The position numbers and the translations under genes are program-made. A DNA stretch of 64,000 nucleotides, taken from positions 6,097,001 to 6,161,000 of the forward strand of contig NZ_CP121634.1 of the NCBI RefSeq assembly GCF_029714945.1, given 5' to 3'. Shown here piece after piece: positions 1 to 10,102 of the stretch (position 1 is the stretch's first letter; each line of letters opens with the position of its first letter). This DNA is from Bradyrhizobium sp. CIAT3101 (GTDB lineage Bacteria > Pseudomonadota > Alphaproteobacteria > Rhizobiales > Xanthobacteraceae). The notes under the pieces are model-generated. The model worked only from the letters and a program-made list of their open reading frames with translations, was not told where the DNA came from and did not search any database.

Positions 1-457
1 CGATGCGCTTGGCGGGATCAGGCAGCCCGACGCGGTCGAGCAACGCGATCGCCTCCCTGCGCGCCTGCGCGGCGGAATATTTCTTGTGACGCCGCAGCGG
101 CTCGGCGACCTGATGGCCGATCGTGTGCATCGGGTTGAGCGCCGTCATCGGCTCCTGGAAGATCATGCTGATGCGGTTGCCGCGCAAGCCGCAATATTCC
201 GCGTCCGGCAGCCGCGCGAGCTCGCGTCCATCCAGCTTGATGCTGCCGGTGATATCAGCGCTGTCCGGCAGCAATCCCATCAGCGACAGCGCCGTGACCG
301 ACTTGCCGCAGCCGGATTCGCCGACGAGCCCGAGCGTCTCGCCGCGCTTCAGCGCAAAACTGACGCCGCGCACGGCCTGCGCCGGGCCGCGGCTGGTGTT
401 GAGGCGGACGCCGAGATTGTCGACCTCGATCAGCGGCATGGTTGCGGGATCAGCCAT
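1..457 (-). CDS. Dipeptide/oligopeptide-type ABC transporter ATP-binding protein (N-terminal part, cut by window edge)
   Basis: The first 152 codons of a DppD/OppD-family ATPase that would energise the two permeases just upstream. The visible part holds Walker A (GESGCGKS, about residues 45-52) and the Q-loop ([11 protein letters not shown]), both typical of peptide importers. The ATG is 2 bases after the stop of the DppC-like gene, so they are co-transcribed. The signature motif, Walker B and C-terminus lie beyond the window. The substrate could be peptides, nickel or another small amide; the linked amidase favours an amide or peptide-like ligand (inference). Confidence 0.9.
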   Translation of the reverse strand, partial: MADPATMPLIEVDNLGVRLNTSRGPAQAVRGVSFALKRGETLGLVGESGCGKSVTALSLMGLLPDSADITGSIKLDGRELARLPDAEYCGLRGNRISMIFQEPMTALNPMHTIGHQVAEPLRRHKKYSAAQARREAIALLDRVGLPDPAKRI

Positions 458-459
458 CG

Positions 460-1353
460 TTACCGCTCCCGCGCCAGTCTGGGATCGAGCAGATCGCGCA
501 AGCCGTCACCGAGCAGGTTGAGGCCGAGCACCGCGATCGCGATCGCCGCACCCGGGTAGACCGCGAGCATCGGCGACTGGAACAGCATGGTCTGCGCATC
601 GTTCAGCATGCGGCCCCAGGACGGCTGCGGCGGCTGCGTGCCGAGGCCGAGATAGGACAGCGCCGCCTCGGCGAGAATGGCGAGCGCGAACTGGATGGTC
701 GCCTGCACGATCAGGATCGACAGGATGTTCGGCAGCACATGCTCGATGGTGATGCGGAAAGCGCCCTTCCCCGAGGCACGCGCCGCCAGCACGAATTCAC
801 GCGCCCAGATCGCATTGGCCGAGCCGCGCGTCAGCCGGGTCAAGGTCGGGATCTGGAAGATGCCGATCGCAATGATCGAGGTCAGCATGCCTGGCCCCGC
901 GACCGCGGCGAGCATGATCGCGGAGAGCACGGCAGGAAAGGCGAAGGTGAAGTCGGAGAAGCGCATGATGACCTCTTCGGTCCAACCGCGCTTGGCCGAC
1001 GCGATCAGACCAAGGCAGACGCCGAAGGTGAGACCGATGCTGACCGCGATGATGCCGACCAGGATGGTCGAGCGGGCGCCGGCGAGCAACAGCGAGACGA
1101 TATCCCGGCCGAAGGAGTCGGTGCCGAGCCAGTGCGCGGCCGAGGGCGGCCGGAGTTTCGAGGCGATGTCGATCTCGTAGGGCGACCACGGCGTCCACAC
1201 CAGCGAGAGCGCGGCCGACGCGACCACCAGCAGGCTGAGCACGCCGCCCAGCACAAAACTGCGATGGCGCAGCGCGCGGCCCCAGAAAGTCTTGGCCGGC
1301 AGGGGACGCGTTGCGACCGGCGCATCAACCGAACTTGTCAGGGGCGCGCTCAC
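460..1353 (-). CDS. Dipeptide-type ABC transporter permease, DppC-like
   Basis: Inner-membrane permease of the peptide/nickel importer family, 297 residues. It has an N-terminal membrane segment after a short cytoplasmic tail, the [11 protein letters not shown] motif of DppC/OppC proteins near residue 80, and the EAA-type loop ([25 protein letters not shown]). I place the start at a GTG at 1353, which overlaps the stop of the DppB-like gene by four bases (GTGA). The open frame extends further upstream, but that would run deep into dppB. It pairs with the DppB-like permease and the truncated ATPase. Confidence 0.9.
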   Translation of the reverse strand: MSAPLTSSVDAPVATRPLPAKTFWGRALRHRSFVLGGVLSLLVVASAALSLVWTPWSPYEIDIASKLRPPSAAHWLGTDSFGRDIVSLLLAGARSTILVGIIAVSIGLTFGVCLGLIASAKRGWTEEVIMRFSDFTFAFPAVLSAIMLAAVAGPGMLTSIIAIGIFQIPTLTRLTRGSANAIWAREFVLAARASGKGAFRITIEHVLPNILSILIVQATIQFALAILAEAALSYLGLGTQPPQPSWGRMLNDAQTMLFQSPMLAVYPGAAIAIAVLGLNLLGDGLRDLLDPRLARER

Positions 1354-2300
1354 AGGTCGTGCACCTTGATGCGGGGATCGATGAAAGCATAGAGCACGTC
1401 GACCACGAAATTGACGATGACGACCATGGCAGCCAGCAGCATCACGCAATTGCGCACCACGATCAGGTCTCGGTTGGCGATCGACTGGAAGATCAGGCGG
1501 CCGAGGCCCGGCAAATAGAACACGTTCTCGATGACGATGGTGCCGGCGAGCAGGTTGGCGAATTGCAGGCCCATCACCGTCATCACGGGGATCATCGCAT
1601 TGCGCAGCACGTGGCTCCACAGCACTTCGCGCTTGCCGAGCCCTTTGGCGCGCGCGGTGCGAACGAAATCTTCGCGCAGCACTTCGAGTACGGCCGAGCG
1701 GGTGACCCGGGCGAGGATCGCGGCCTGCACCACGGCAAGCGAGATCGACGGCAGCAGCAGCGATTTGACGCCGGGCCAGATACCGTCATCCCAACCGGCG
1801 AAGCCGCCTGCCGAGAGCCATTGCAGCCGCACGGCGAACAGGAGGACCAGGAGAATCGCAAACCAGAAGTTCGGCAGCGCGATGCCGATCTGGGTCAGCG
1901 ACATCACGCCGACGTCGCCGAGCTTGTTGTGGTTGGCCGCGGTGTAGATGCCGGCCGAGAGCGCCAGCACCACCGTGATGAGCATCGACATGATCGCGAG
2001 CGGAATGGTCAGCACCAGCCGCTCCGCGATCAGGTTGCCGACCGGCGTGCCGTAGACATAGGAATTGCCGAGATCGCCGACGAGCAGCCCCTTGATCCAT
2101 TGCAGGTAGCGAACCGCCAGCGGCTGATCGAGCCCGAGCTTGACGGTGAGCGCGCGCACCGCGTCGGCCGAGGCGTCGGCCCCCATCAGCATCTGCGCGG
2201 CATTGCCCGGCAGCGCGTCAAGCACCAGGAAAATGATCACGGATGCGCCGACCAGCGTCGCCAGCAAAGTCAGGACACGTCGGAGGACAAATACGCTCAT
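1350..2300 (-). CDS. Dipeptide-type ABC transporter permease, DppB-like
   Basis: Permease of 316 residues. Its N-terminus (MSVFVLRRVLTLLATLVGASVIIF) is typical of DppB/OppB proteins, and the EAA loop reads DFVRTARAKGLGKREVLWSHVLRNA. Six membrane segments can be followed. It lies 84 bases after the amidase stop and overlaps the DppC-like gene by four bases, so amidase-dppB-dppC-dppD is probably one transcription unit. No periplasmic binding protein for this importer is visible; it may lie left of the window. Confidence 0.92.
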   Translation of the reverse strand: MSVFVLRRVLTLLATLVGASVIIFLVLDALPGNAAQMLMGADASADAVRALTVKLGLDQPLAVRYLQWIKGLLVGDLGNSYVYGTPVGNLIAERLVLTIPLAIMSMLITVVLALSAGIYTAANHNKLGDVGVMSLTQIGIALPNFWFAILLVLLFAVRLQWLSAGGFAGWDDGIWPGVKSLLLPSISLAVVQAAILARVTRSAVLEVLREDFVRTARAKGLGKREVLWSHVLRNAMIPVMTVMGLQFANLLAGTIVIENVFYLPGLGRLIFQSIANRDLIVVRNCVMLLAAMVVIVNFVVDVLYAFIDPRIKVHDL

Positions 2301-2384
2301 GCGTGGTCGGGTTCAGGGCTCATCGGCGGCACGATCAACATGTCCGGACGCCCGATGCAAGAGTTTTGCCGCATGCGCCCCATC

Positions 2385-3806
2385 TCAGCCCGGCCGGCGG
2401 CCGAGCAGGTCGGCCGAGGCCTCGAACAGCGCGCTGACGCGCAGCAATTCCGCATCGGCCCGGAAGCGGCCGACGACCTGGAGCCCGATCGGCAGGCCGT
2501 CGCGACCAAAGCCGCAGGGCAGACTGATCGCAGGGTGGCCGGTCATGTTGAACGGCATGGTCCAGGGGAACCAGTGCGGCCGGACGCTGTCAAACTGCGT
2601 CCCATCGATCTCGATGGTGCCGAACAAATCCTGGTCGATCGGCAGCGCCGTGCGGGTGACGGTTGGCATCGCCAGAAGGTGCCCGCGCACAAGCAGGGAT
2701 TGCACGCGACGGAACAACGCCGTTCGCGCGAACATCGCCTCCTGATAGTCAACGCCGCTGACATTGGTCGCAAGCGCAATCTGCTTGACGAAGGCCTCGC
2801 TGAGGACGTCGCCATGCTCTGTTACCAGTTTCGAAAACCGCGAACGCCAGACGGTGTGGTTGATAGCCCGCCAGATCGGCTCGACGTCGTACCCTTCGCC
2901 GGAGAATTCCTCGAGTTCGGCACCCAGGCTCGCGAGCCGGTCTAGGCTCGCCTTGAACGCTGTGGCAACATCCGCCGACACCGGTCGTCCGGGCGGCGAC
3001 GCGCAGAACAGGATCTTTTGGCCGCGCAGGTCGCCGCGCGGCGCGGCAGTGCCTATAAAGTCAGGCACGGGCATGCCGATCGACCAGGGATCGCAGGCAT
3101 CCTCGCCCGCCATCGCCTGCATCATCAATGCGGTGTCGGCCACGGTGCGCGTGGTCGGCGTGACATAGGTCTGGTTGCCGAACGCATCGAGCGCCTGGCT
3201 ATGCGCGATCACGCCGTTGCTCTGCTTCAAGCCCACCACACCGTTGCAGGCTGCGGGAATCCGCGTCGAGCCACCGCCATCGGTGGCGATCGCCAGCGGC
3301 GCAATGCCGCTCGCCACCGCAACGGCAGCACCACCGCTGGAGCCGCCGGACGAACGCTCCGCACTCCACGCATTGCGGGTGCGGCCGAACAGCGGTGAAT
3401 CGGTCAGGCACTTGCTGCCGAACTCCGGCGTCGTGGTCTTGCCGATCAGGATCGCGCCCTCGCTGCGCAGCTTTGCGACCGCGACGGCATCCTCGGCGGG
3501 GATGTTGTCCTTGTAGGGAACGGCACCAAAAGTGGTCTTCACGCCGCGGGTGTTGACGATGTCCTTGACGGTGACGGGAAGCCCGTGCAGCAGGCCGAGC
3601 GGTTCGCCCGTCATCACCTTCCGTTCGGCTTCGCGGGCCGCTGCCATCGCCTCGTCGCCACAAAGCGTGATGAAGCAGTTCAATTCAGGCTGGAGCGTCT
3701 CGGCGCGCGCGAGCACGGCGCCGACGATCTCGACGGGGGAGATCTGCTTGCGCGCAATCAGATCACGCAACTCGGTTGCGGACAGCAGACAGGGATCGCC
3801 GTTCAT
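2385..3806 (-). CDS. Amidase (amidase-signature family)
   Basis: Amidase-signature hydrolase of 473 residues that cleaves C-N amide bonds. The Ser-cisSer-Lys triad is visible as K81 (VTVKD), S156 (GGSSGG) and S180 (DGGGSTRIPA), with the 75/24 spacing usual in the family. I chose the ATG at 3806 because the MNGDP start precedes the conserved N-terminus; an upstream in-frame start at 3845 adds only 13 unconserved residues. It leads into the peptide-type transporter genes and diverges from a LysR gene with a LysR-type box. This suggests uptake and hydrolysis of an amide induced through LysR (inference). The exact substrate cannot be read from the sequence. Confidence 0.9.
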   Translation of the reverse strand: MNGDPCLLSATELRDLIARKQISPVEIVGAVLARAETLQPELNCFITLCGDEAMAAAREAERKVMTGEPLGLLHGLPVTVKDIVNTRGVKTTFGAVPYKDNIPAEDAVAVAKLRSEGAILIGKTTTPEFGSKCLTDSPLFGRTRNAWSAERSSGGSSGGAAVAVASGIAPLAIATDGGGSTRIPAACNGVVGLKQSNGVIAHSQALDAFGNQTYVTPTTRTVADTALMMQAMAGEDACDPWSIGMPVPDFIGTAAPRGDLRGQKILFCASPPGRPVSADVATAFKASLDRLASLGAELEEFSGEGYDVEPIWRAINHTVWRSRFSKLVTEHGDVLSEAFVKQIALATNVSGVDYQEAMFARTALFRRVQSLLVRGHLLAMPTVTRTALPIDQDLFGTIEIDGTQFDSVRPHWFPWTMPFNMTGHPAISLPCGFGRDGLPIGLQVVGRFRADAELLRVSALFEASADLLGRRPG

Positions 3807-3888
3807 CGTCAGATCATGCTCCGAAGCGGACCCTCGTTGGCCCAATGCATTGACAATGAGAATGACAGTTTTGTTAACTCGGCGTCCA

Positions 3889-3926
3889 ATACGATTTTGG
3901 CGATCAACCCATACGTTTTCGGTATG
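3889..3926 (+). promoter_or_regulatory. Probable LysR binding region between amidase and LysR genes
   Basis: A canonical LysR-type box, CATAC-N7-GTATG, lies at 3910-3926. A second ATACG with a similar following sequence starts 22 bases upstream at 3889, about two helical turns away. The box touches the in-frame ATG at 3924, which supports the ATG at 3930 as the true lysR start and suggests autorepression. Confidence 0.55.
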
Positions 3927-3929
3927 CCT

Positions 3930-4817
3930 ATGGATCTACGCCGCCTCCGCTATTTCGTCGCCGTGGCCGAGACGCGCAGCGTCGGCAAGGCTGCAGAGCG
4001 GCTGCGGATGGCGCAACCGCCGCTCTCGGTCCAGATCCGCAAGCTCGAGGCCGAGGTCGGCGCGCCGCTGTTCCACCGCGGGACGCGCGGCATGGATCTG
4101 ACGGACGCAGGCCAGGCCCTGCTCGCGCGCGCCGGCGAGGCGCTGGCGCTTGCGGCCGACGGCATCGAGGCCGCACGTGCGGTCGCAGCCGGTCGCCGCG
4201 GGCGGATCTCGGTCGGCTACATGTTCGTGCTGGCGAACGCCGTGCTACCGCGGCTGATCCCCGAGCTGCGGCGATCCATTCCCGGGGTCGATCTTGATTT
4301 CGTCGACCTCAGTGCGTCGACGCGCGAGGCACGTTTGCTCGACCGCAGCGTCACGGTGGCGCTGTGCATGCCGGCGATCCACCACCCCGAAATCCAGGTG
4401 GCGCGGATCGGGACGCAGCGCTTCATGCTGGCAATGCCGAACCGCTCGCCGCTCGCGCGTCTTGGCGCCGTGCCTATGGCACGGTTGCAGGGCCGTCCCC
4501 TGGTGGCGTTGCCGCCGCCGGAGCGAGACCCCGCCTCTTCCGCGGTCGCAGCTCTGCTGCGGCGGCACCAGGTCGTGATGCCGATCGCAAGCCGGGTGGA
4601 GACGGTGAATTCGGCGATGAGCCTCGTTCTCGCCGGCGAAGGTTTTGCGATCCTGCCCGCCTGCGCCAAGCTCGGCGCGCCGCGGGGCATCGTGTTCCGG
4701 CCACTGCGCGACGCTGCCGATTCCATCGACATCGCGGTGTGCTGGCGGCGGGACTCGCAGAGCCCGCTGATCCCCAAATTTCTGAAGTGCGCGGAGAAAA
4801 TCGTCGCAAAGCTGTGA
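3930..4817 (+). CDS. LysR-family transcriptional regulator
   Basis: LysR-type regulator of about 295 residues. The N-terminus (MDLRRLRYFVAVAETRSVGKAAERL) is the usual winged-helix start and is followed by a substrate-binding domain. I chose the ATG at 3930 because it gives the standard family N-terminus; the ATG at 3924 lies inside the palindromic box. It diverges from the amidase/peptide-importer unit, which it probably controls. Its 3' end is 6 bases from the end of the convergent PfkB kinase gene, leaving no room for a terminator. Confidence 0.92.
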   Translation: MDLRRLRYFVAVAETRSVGKAAERLRMAQPPLSVQIRKLEAEVGAPLFHRGTRGMDLTDAGQALLARAGEALALAADGIEAARAVAAGRRGRISVGYMFVLANAVLPRLIPELRRSIPGVDLDFVDLSASTREARLLDRSVTVALCMPAIHHPEIQVARIGTQRFMLAMPNRSPLARLGAVPMARLQGRPLVALPPPERDPASSAVAALLRRHQVVMPIASRVETVNSAMSLVLAGEGFAILPACAKLGAPRGIVFRPLRDAADSIDIAVCWRRDSQSPLIPKFLKCAEKIVAKL

Positions 4818-4823
4818 GGCGAA

Positions 4824-5768
4824 CTACCAGCTCCAGCTGATCTCGCGGCTCCAGGGCGGATCGGCGCCGGGGCGCGTGCAGGTCAGGCCGGCGCAGTTGG
4901 CGGCAAAGGACAGCGCGCGGCGCAGCTCGTCTGCGCCGATGTCCTCCAATTGTTGCCGGACGAGGCGCCCCTGCTTGTGCAGGGCGAACAACAATGCGGC
5001 CTGAAAGCTGTCGCCTGCGCCGATGGTGTCGGCGACCTCGACCTTCGGTGCCTCGACCTCGATCTGCCCTGCCTTCGCATGCCAGGCGACGGCGCCGTTG
5101 TTGCCGCGGGTGATGACGACGAGCCTTGTACCCTGCCCCAGCAGCGCGGCCGCGCGTTGCTGATAGGGCTCCTCGCCGAAGAGATAGGCGAAGTCGACAT
5201 CCGACATCTTCATGAGATCGGCACTGGCGGCGAACTCGGCCATGCGAGCGAGATAAGCCGGCTTGTCCTTGACCAGATTGGGCCGGCAGTTCGGATCGAA
5301 GGAGATCGTCGACGAAGCGCGTGCGTCCGCGATCAACGCCTTGGTCTCGGCCGCACCCTGGTCGTTGACCAGGGTGGTCGAACCGACATGGAGGGCTTCG
5401 ATCGTACTGAAGGGAATGCTCCCGCGCCGAAACGTCCAATTCCGCGTCGCGGTCTCGGCGTCATAGAAAGCGTAATGCGACTCGCCGGCGACGATGCGGA
5501 CGAAGGCAAGCGTGGTCTGGTGATCGCTGCGGGTGGCGAGACCAAGCTCGACGTTCGAGGCTGCGGCATGATCCGCGATCATGCGCCCGAACAGATCGGT
5601 CGAGATGCCGCCGACAAAACCGGTCGGTGCGCCGAGCCGCGCGATGCCGATCGCAACGTTGAGGCAGGAGCCGCCGACCGCCGGCATCACCGCTTCGCGG
5701 CCGTCGGCGGTTTTCGTCGGCACGAAATCGATCAGCGCATCGCCGCAGGAAATCAGCATCCGTTTCAA
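4824..5768 (-). CDS. PfkB-family carbohydrate kinase (fructokinase-like)
   Basis: Sugar kinase of 314 residues in the ribokinase/PfkB family. It shows the N-terminal GG motif (AVGGSCLNVAIGIARLG, about 30-46) and the C-terminal anion-hole signature DTIGAGDSF (247-255) with catalytic Asp253. It is the last gene of the polyol operon and overlaps the FGGY kinase stop by four bases. In such operons it could phosphorylate a ketose released by the dehydrogenase, for example fructose. With an FGGY pentulose kinase already present, its substrate may differ. Confidence 0.9.
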   Translation of the reverse strand: MKRMLISCGDALIDFVPTKTADGREAVMPAVGGSCLNVAIGIARLGAPTGFVGGISTDLFGRMIADHAAASNVELGLATRSDHQTTLAFVRIVAGESHYAFYDAETATRNWTFRRGSIPFSTIEALHVGSTTLVNDQGAAETKALIADARASSTISFDPNCRPNLVKDKPAYLARMAEFAASADLMKMSDVDFAYLFGEEPYQQRAAALLGQGTRLVVITRGNNGAVAWHAKAGQIEVEAPKVEVADTIGAGDSFQAALLFALHKQGRLVRQQLEDIGADELRRALSFAANCAGLTCTRPGADPPWSREISWSW

Positions 5769-7411
5769 CCCTTGGCGAGGTCAGCCATCGCGGCCCGGCT
5801 GCCGCGATCGACCTCGCGCAGCAGCTTGTAGACCTCCCGCTTGCGTTTGTGAAACATGGCCATGTCCGGCGCGGTCGGCTCGCTCTTGCGTCCGAGCGCC
5901 GACATTTTGGCCATGGTCTCGCCGATCGAGGCATAGGCCCCACCGGCGACCGCCCCCAGCATCGCAGCACCCAGCAGTACCGGCTCCTTGGTCTGCGGCA
6001 GCGCGACGGTAAGGCCGGTGGTATCCGCCATGATCTGCCGCACCAGCGGACTTCGGCTGGCGCCGCCCCCCATGATCATGATGCCGGCATGGACGCCGTG
6101 CGCGGCAAAGGCCTCGATCACTTCGGCGAGGCCATAGGCCAGCCCGCATAGGCCGGCGATGAACAGCCGCTCCATCGAACCGACATCGGTGTCGAGATCG
6201 AGGCCCGCGATCACGGCGCGCGTATCAGGGTCGGCATAAGGCGAACGGTTGCCGATGAATTCGGGAAGCACATGAACGTCGCGGGCAAGCAGCGCGGCCC
6301 GGCTGGCATCGCCCGCGCGGGCGATGATGCGGCGCTCGAGGAACTCGATCAGGTCGACACCCTCGCTGCGCGCCACCGCGCTCGCCTCAACGTGACCGGG
6401 ATGCGATTTGAGGAGATGATCGATCGCCGCGCCCGCGGCCGACTGGCCGCCTTCATTGAGCCAGAAGTCCGGCACCATGCCGGAGTAATAGGGACCCCAG
6501 ACGCCGGGCACGAAGCACGGCTCTTTTGTCGTCGCCATGATGCAGGCCGACGTACCCATGATGTAGGCCAGGCGATCGGTGACATCCGTCGTTCCGCCCG
6601 ATCCGTCACGGCCGCCGATCGCGCCGATGCCGCCGGCATGGGCGTCGATCAAGGAGGCGCCGACCGGCGTGCCCGCTGACAGGCCGAGATCGGCGGCGGC
6701 CGCACGCGTCAGACCAGTACCGAGCCGCGTGCCGGGCGCGACAATCTCAGTGCCGATGCGGGCGTATTTCTCGCTGACGAAATCAGACAGGCCGATGCGC
6801 TGGATGAACGGCGCGCTCCAGCCGCCGCCGTCATGCGCCAGGTAGTTCCATTTGCAAGTGACGGTGCAGGTCGAGCGTTGCAACGATCCGGTCGCCCGCC
6901 AGGTCAGATAGTCCGCCAGATCGAAGAAATGCCCGGCGGCGTCGAAACTCGTACGCAAATGCCGCTTCAACCACAACAGTTTTGGCATCTCCATCTCGGG
7001 CGAGATCGAGCCGCCGACATAGCGCAGCACGTCGTCGGCGGTCTCGTTGATCAGGCGCGCCTCGGCGATGGCGCGATGATCCATCCAGACAATGACGTTG
7101 CGCTGCTTGTCGCCGGAGGCGCTGACCGTGACCGGCTCGCCCTGGCGGTCGAGCACGACCAGCGAACAGGTGGCGTCGAACCCGATGCCGCCGACGCTGT
7201 CGGGCGCGATGGCCGCCTCCGCCATCGCCGCCCGCACCGATTTGACACAAGCCTCCCAGATGTCCTGGGACGACTGCTCGACGATGTCGCCGGCCTCGTG
7301 CCAGATCCGGATCGGGTGTTTGGCGGTCGCGAGTAGCGCTCCCGCCTCGTCAAACACCCCTGCTCGCGTGCTCGTGGTCCCCACGTCGACGCCGATATAG
7401 GCTCGCGGCAT
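5765..7411 (-). CDS. FGGY-family pentulose kinase (D-ribulokinase-like)
   Basis: Kinase of 548 residues, longer than glycerol or xylulose kinases and matching the YDR109C/human FGGY-type D-ribulose kinase subfamily. Visible elements are the phosphate-1 motif (DVGTTSTRAGVFD, residues 9-21), the central substrate loop GASLIDAHAGGIGAIGG and the adenosine motif MGGGASRSPLVRQIMADTTG. With the upstream dehydrogenase it suggests pentitol to ketopentose to ketopentose 5-phosphate, ribitol via D-ribulose being the best fit (inference). It is co-transcribed with the PfkB gene through an ATGA overlap. Confidence 0.88.
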   Translation of the reverse strand: MPRAYIGVDVGTTSTRAGVFDEAGALLATAKHPIRIWHEAGDIVEQSSQDIWEACVKSVRAAMAEAAIAPDSVGGIGFDATCSLVVLDRQGEPVTVSASGDKQRNVIVWMDHRAIAEARLINETADDVLRYVGGSISPEMEMPKLLWLKRHLRTSFDAAGHFFDLADYLTWRATGSLQRSTCTVTCKWNYLAHDGGGWSAPFIQRIGLSDFVSEKYARIGTEIVAPGTRLGTGLTRAAAADLGLSAGTPVGASLIDAHAGGIGAIGGRDGSGGTTDVTDRLAYIMGTSACIMATTKEPCFVPGVWGPYYSGMVPDFWLNEGGQSAAGAAIDHLLKSHPGHVEASAVARSEGVDLIEFLERRIIARAGDASRAALLARDVHVLPEFIGNRSPYADPDTRAVIAGLDLDTDVGSMERLFIAGLCGLAYGLAEVIEAFAAHGVHAGIMIMGGGASRSPLVRQIMADTTGLTVALPQTKEPVLLGAAMLGAVAGGAYASIGETMAKMSALGRKSEPTAPDMAMFHKRKREVYKLLREVDRGSRAAMADLAKG

Positions 7412-7430
7412 TGTCGCTCCCGGAAGCTCT

Positions 7431-7445
7431 CGTCAAATTTTGACG
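7431..7445. promoter_or_regulatory. Perfect 15-bp palindrome between dehydrogenase and kinase genes
   Basis: CGTCAAA-T-TTTGACG is fully symmetric and lies in the 39-base gap between the SDR stop and the FGGY kinase start. It is AT-rich compared with its surroundings and could be an internal operator or a short RNA structure. No partner site was found nearby. Confidence 0.35.
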
Positions 7446-7450
7446 TAAGC

Positions 7451-8224
7451 CTACCAGCAAGTATAGCCGCCATCCACCAGCACGATGCTGCCGGTCATCA
7501 GGCTCGCGGCCTCGGATGCCAGGAACAGGACGACCGAGGCGATCTCCTCGACCTGCCCCATCCGGGCCATCGGGGTTCCACCGATCCAGGCGTCGTACAT
7601 TCTCGGGGTGCTCTTCACGAAGGCGTTGAGCGGCGTGTCGATATAGGTCGGGGCCACCGCATTAACGCGGATGCCGCGCGCGCCCCATTCCGCGGCCAGC
7701 GACTTGGTCAGATGGTGCACGCCAGCCTTGGAGGCGTTGTAGAAGCACTGTTCCTGCGGCTTGTTGACGATGAAGCCGGACATCGAGCCGACATTGACGA
7801 TGGCGCCGCTCTTGGCCTTGAGCATGTGCTTGCCGAACTCGCGGCAGCACCAGAAGGTGCCGTTGAGATTGACATCGATGACGTTGAGCCAGTGCTCGTC
7901 GGTGACGGTCTCGGCGGGGGTTTCGCTGCGCGCAATGCCGGCATTGTTGACGAGGATGTCGACCTTGCCGTGGCGGGCCACGAGATCATTGGCGACCTCC
8001 GCCACGCGCTTGGTGTCGGTGACGTCCATGATCGCGGTCTCGATATCAAAACCCTTTGCCTTCAGGCTGGTCTTGGCGTCACCGGCGACCTTGCTGTCGC
8101 GATCACCGATGATGACCTTGGCGCCGGCCTCGGCCAATGCCTCCGCGCAAGCAAGACCAATGCCCTGCCCGCCGCCGGTGATGAACGCGGTCTTGCCGCT
8201 CAGCTTGAATTTTTCCAGGTACAT
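7451..8224 (-). CDS. Short-chain dehydrogenase/reductase, probable polyol dehydrogenase
   Basis: Classical SDR of 257 residues. The NAD-binding motif GGGQGIG lies at about 17-23, NNAG follows in the middle, and the catalytic set is Ser in GSMSG plus YNASK with catalytic Tyr and Lys. The C-terminus GSIVLVDGGYTCW is typical of sorbitol, arabitol and ribitol dehydrogenases. It sits between the importer ATPase and the pentulose kinase, so it likely oxidises the imported polyol to a ketose. Ribitol 2-dehydrogenase is the favoured role because a D-ribulokinase-like gene follows; sorbitol or xylitol remain possible. Confidence 0.88.
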   Translation of the reverse strand: MYLEKFKLSGKTAFITGGGQGIGLACAEALAEAGAKVIIGDRDSKVAGDAKTSLKAKGFDIETAIMDVTDTKRVAEVANDLVARHGKVDILVNNAGIARSETPAETVTDEHWLNVIDVNLNGTFWCCREFGKHMLKAKSGAIVNVGSMSGFIVNKPQEQCFYNASKAGVHHLTKSLAAEWGARGIRVNAVAPTYIDTPLNAFVKSTPRMYDAWIGGTPMARMGQVEEIASVVLFLASEAASLMTGSIVLVDGGYTCW

Positions 8225-8244
8225 GGTCGTATTCCCGTTTCTTG

Positions 8245-9252
<1,008 letters not shown>

Positions 9253-9267
9253 GATCCGGCAGCCCCT

Positions 9268-10098
9268 TTACTTCACCGCGCCGAAAGTGAGCCCGCGCAC
9301 GAGCTGCTTCTGGCTGAACCAACCGAGGACGAGAATGGGCGCGATCGCCAGCGTCGAGGCCGCCGACAGCTTTGCCCAGAACAGTCCTTCCGGACTGGAA
9401 TAGGACGCAATGAACGTGGTGAGCGGCGCGGCGTTCGAGGTCGACAGATTGAGCGTCCAGAACGCCTCGTTCCAGGCCAGGATCAGATTGAGCAGCATGG
9501 TCGACGCCAAGCCCGGAATCGCCATCGGCGTCAGGACATAGACGAGCTCGCGGCCGATGGTGGCGCCGTCCATGCGCGCGGCCTCCAGGATGTCGCGCGG
9601 GATCTCCTTGAAGTACGTGAAGAGCATCCAGATCACGATCGGCAGATTTCCGAGGCAGAGAATGAAGACGAGGCCGATGCGGGTATCGAGCAAACCAAAA
9701 CTTTTGTAGATCAGGTAGATCGGCACCAGCACGCCGACCGGCGGCATCATCTTGGTCGAGAGCATCCAGAGCAGGATGTCCTTGGTGCGCTTGGTCGGCG
9801 AGAACGCCATCGACCAGGCTGCGGGAATCGCGATGAGGAGTGCAATCAGCGTCGAGCCGCCGGCGATGATGATCGAATTCATCGCGTGGAGGAAATAATC
9901 GCTGCGTTCCTGCACCGTCGCGTAGTTCTCAGTCGTCCAGTGGAAGAACAGGAAAGACGGCGGGATCGCAAAAGCCTCGAGCTCGGTCTTGAAGCTCGCC
10001 AGCACCATCCACAGGATCGGGAAGAAGATCAGGAAGCCGAAGAACCACGCCCCGATCGTCGAAACCACCACCTTCTGCGTCGTTGACTTGCGCGCCAT
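9268..10098 (-). CDS. Polyol ABC transporter permease, MalG/SmoG type
   Basis: Inner-membrane permease of 276 residues with six predicted membrane segments. The EAA loop reads EIPRDILEAARMDGATIGRELVYVLTPMAIPG, as in carbohydrate importers. I chose the ATG at 10098 (MARKSTTQKVV); it begins four bases after the stop of the partner permease. A longer frame to 10155 overlaps that gene. It partners the permease at 10103-10975. Confidence 0.92.
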   Translation of the reverse strand: MARKSTTQKVVVSTIGAWFFGFLIFFPILWMVLASFKTELEAFAIPPSFLFFHWTTENYATVQERSDYFLHAMNSIIIAGGSTLIALLIAIPAAWSMAFSPTKRTKDILLWMLSTKMMPPVGVLVPIYLIYKSFGLLDTRIGLVFILCLGNLPIVIWMLFTYFKEIPRDILEAARMDGATIGRELVYVLTPMAIPGLASTMLLNLILAWNEAFWTLNLSTSNAAPLTTFIASYSSPEGLFWAKLSAASTLAIAPILVLGWFSQKQLVRGLTFGAVK

Positions 10099-10102
10099 GA
10101 TT

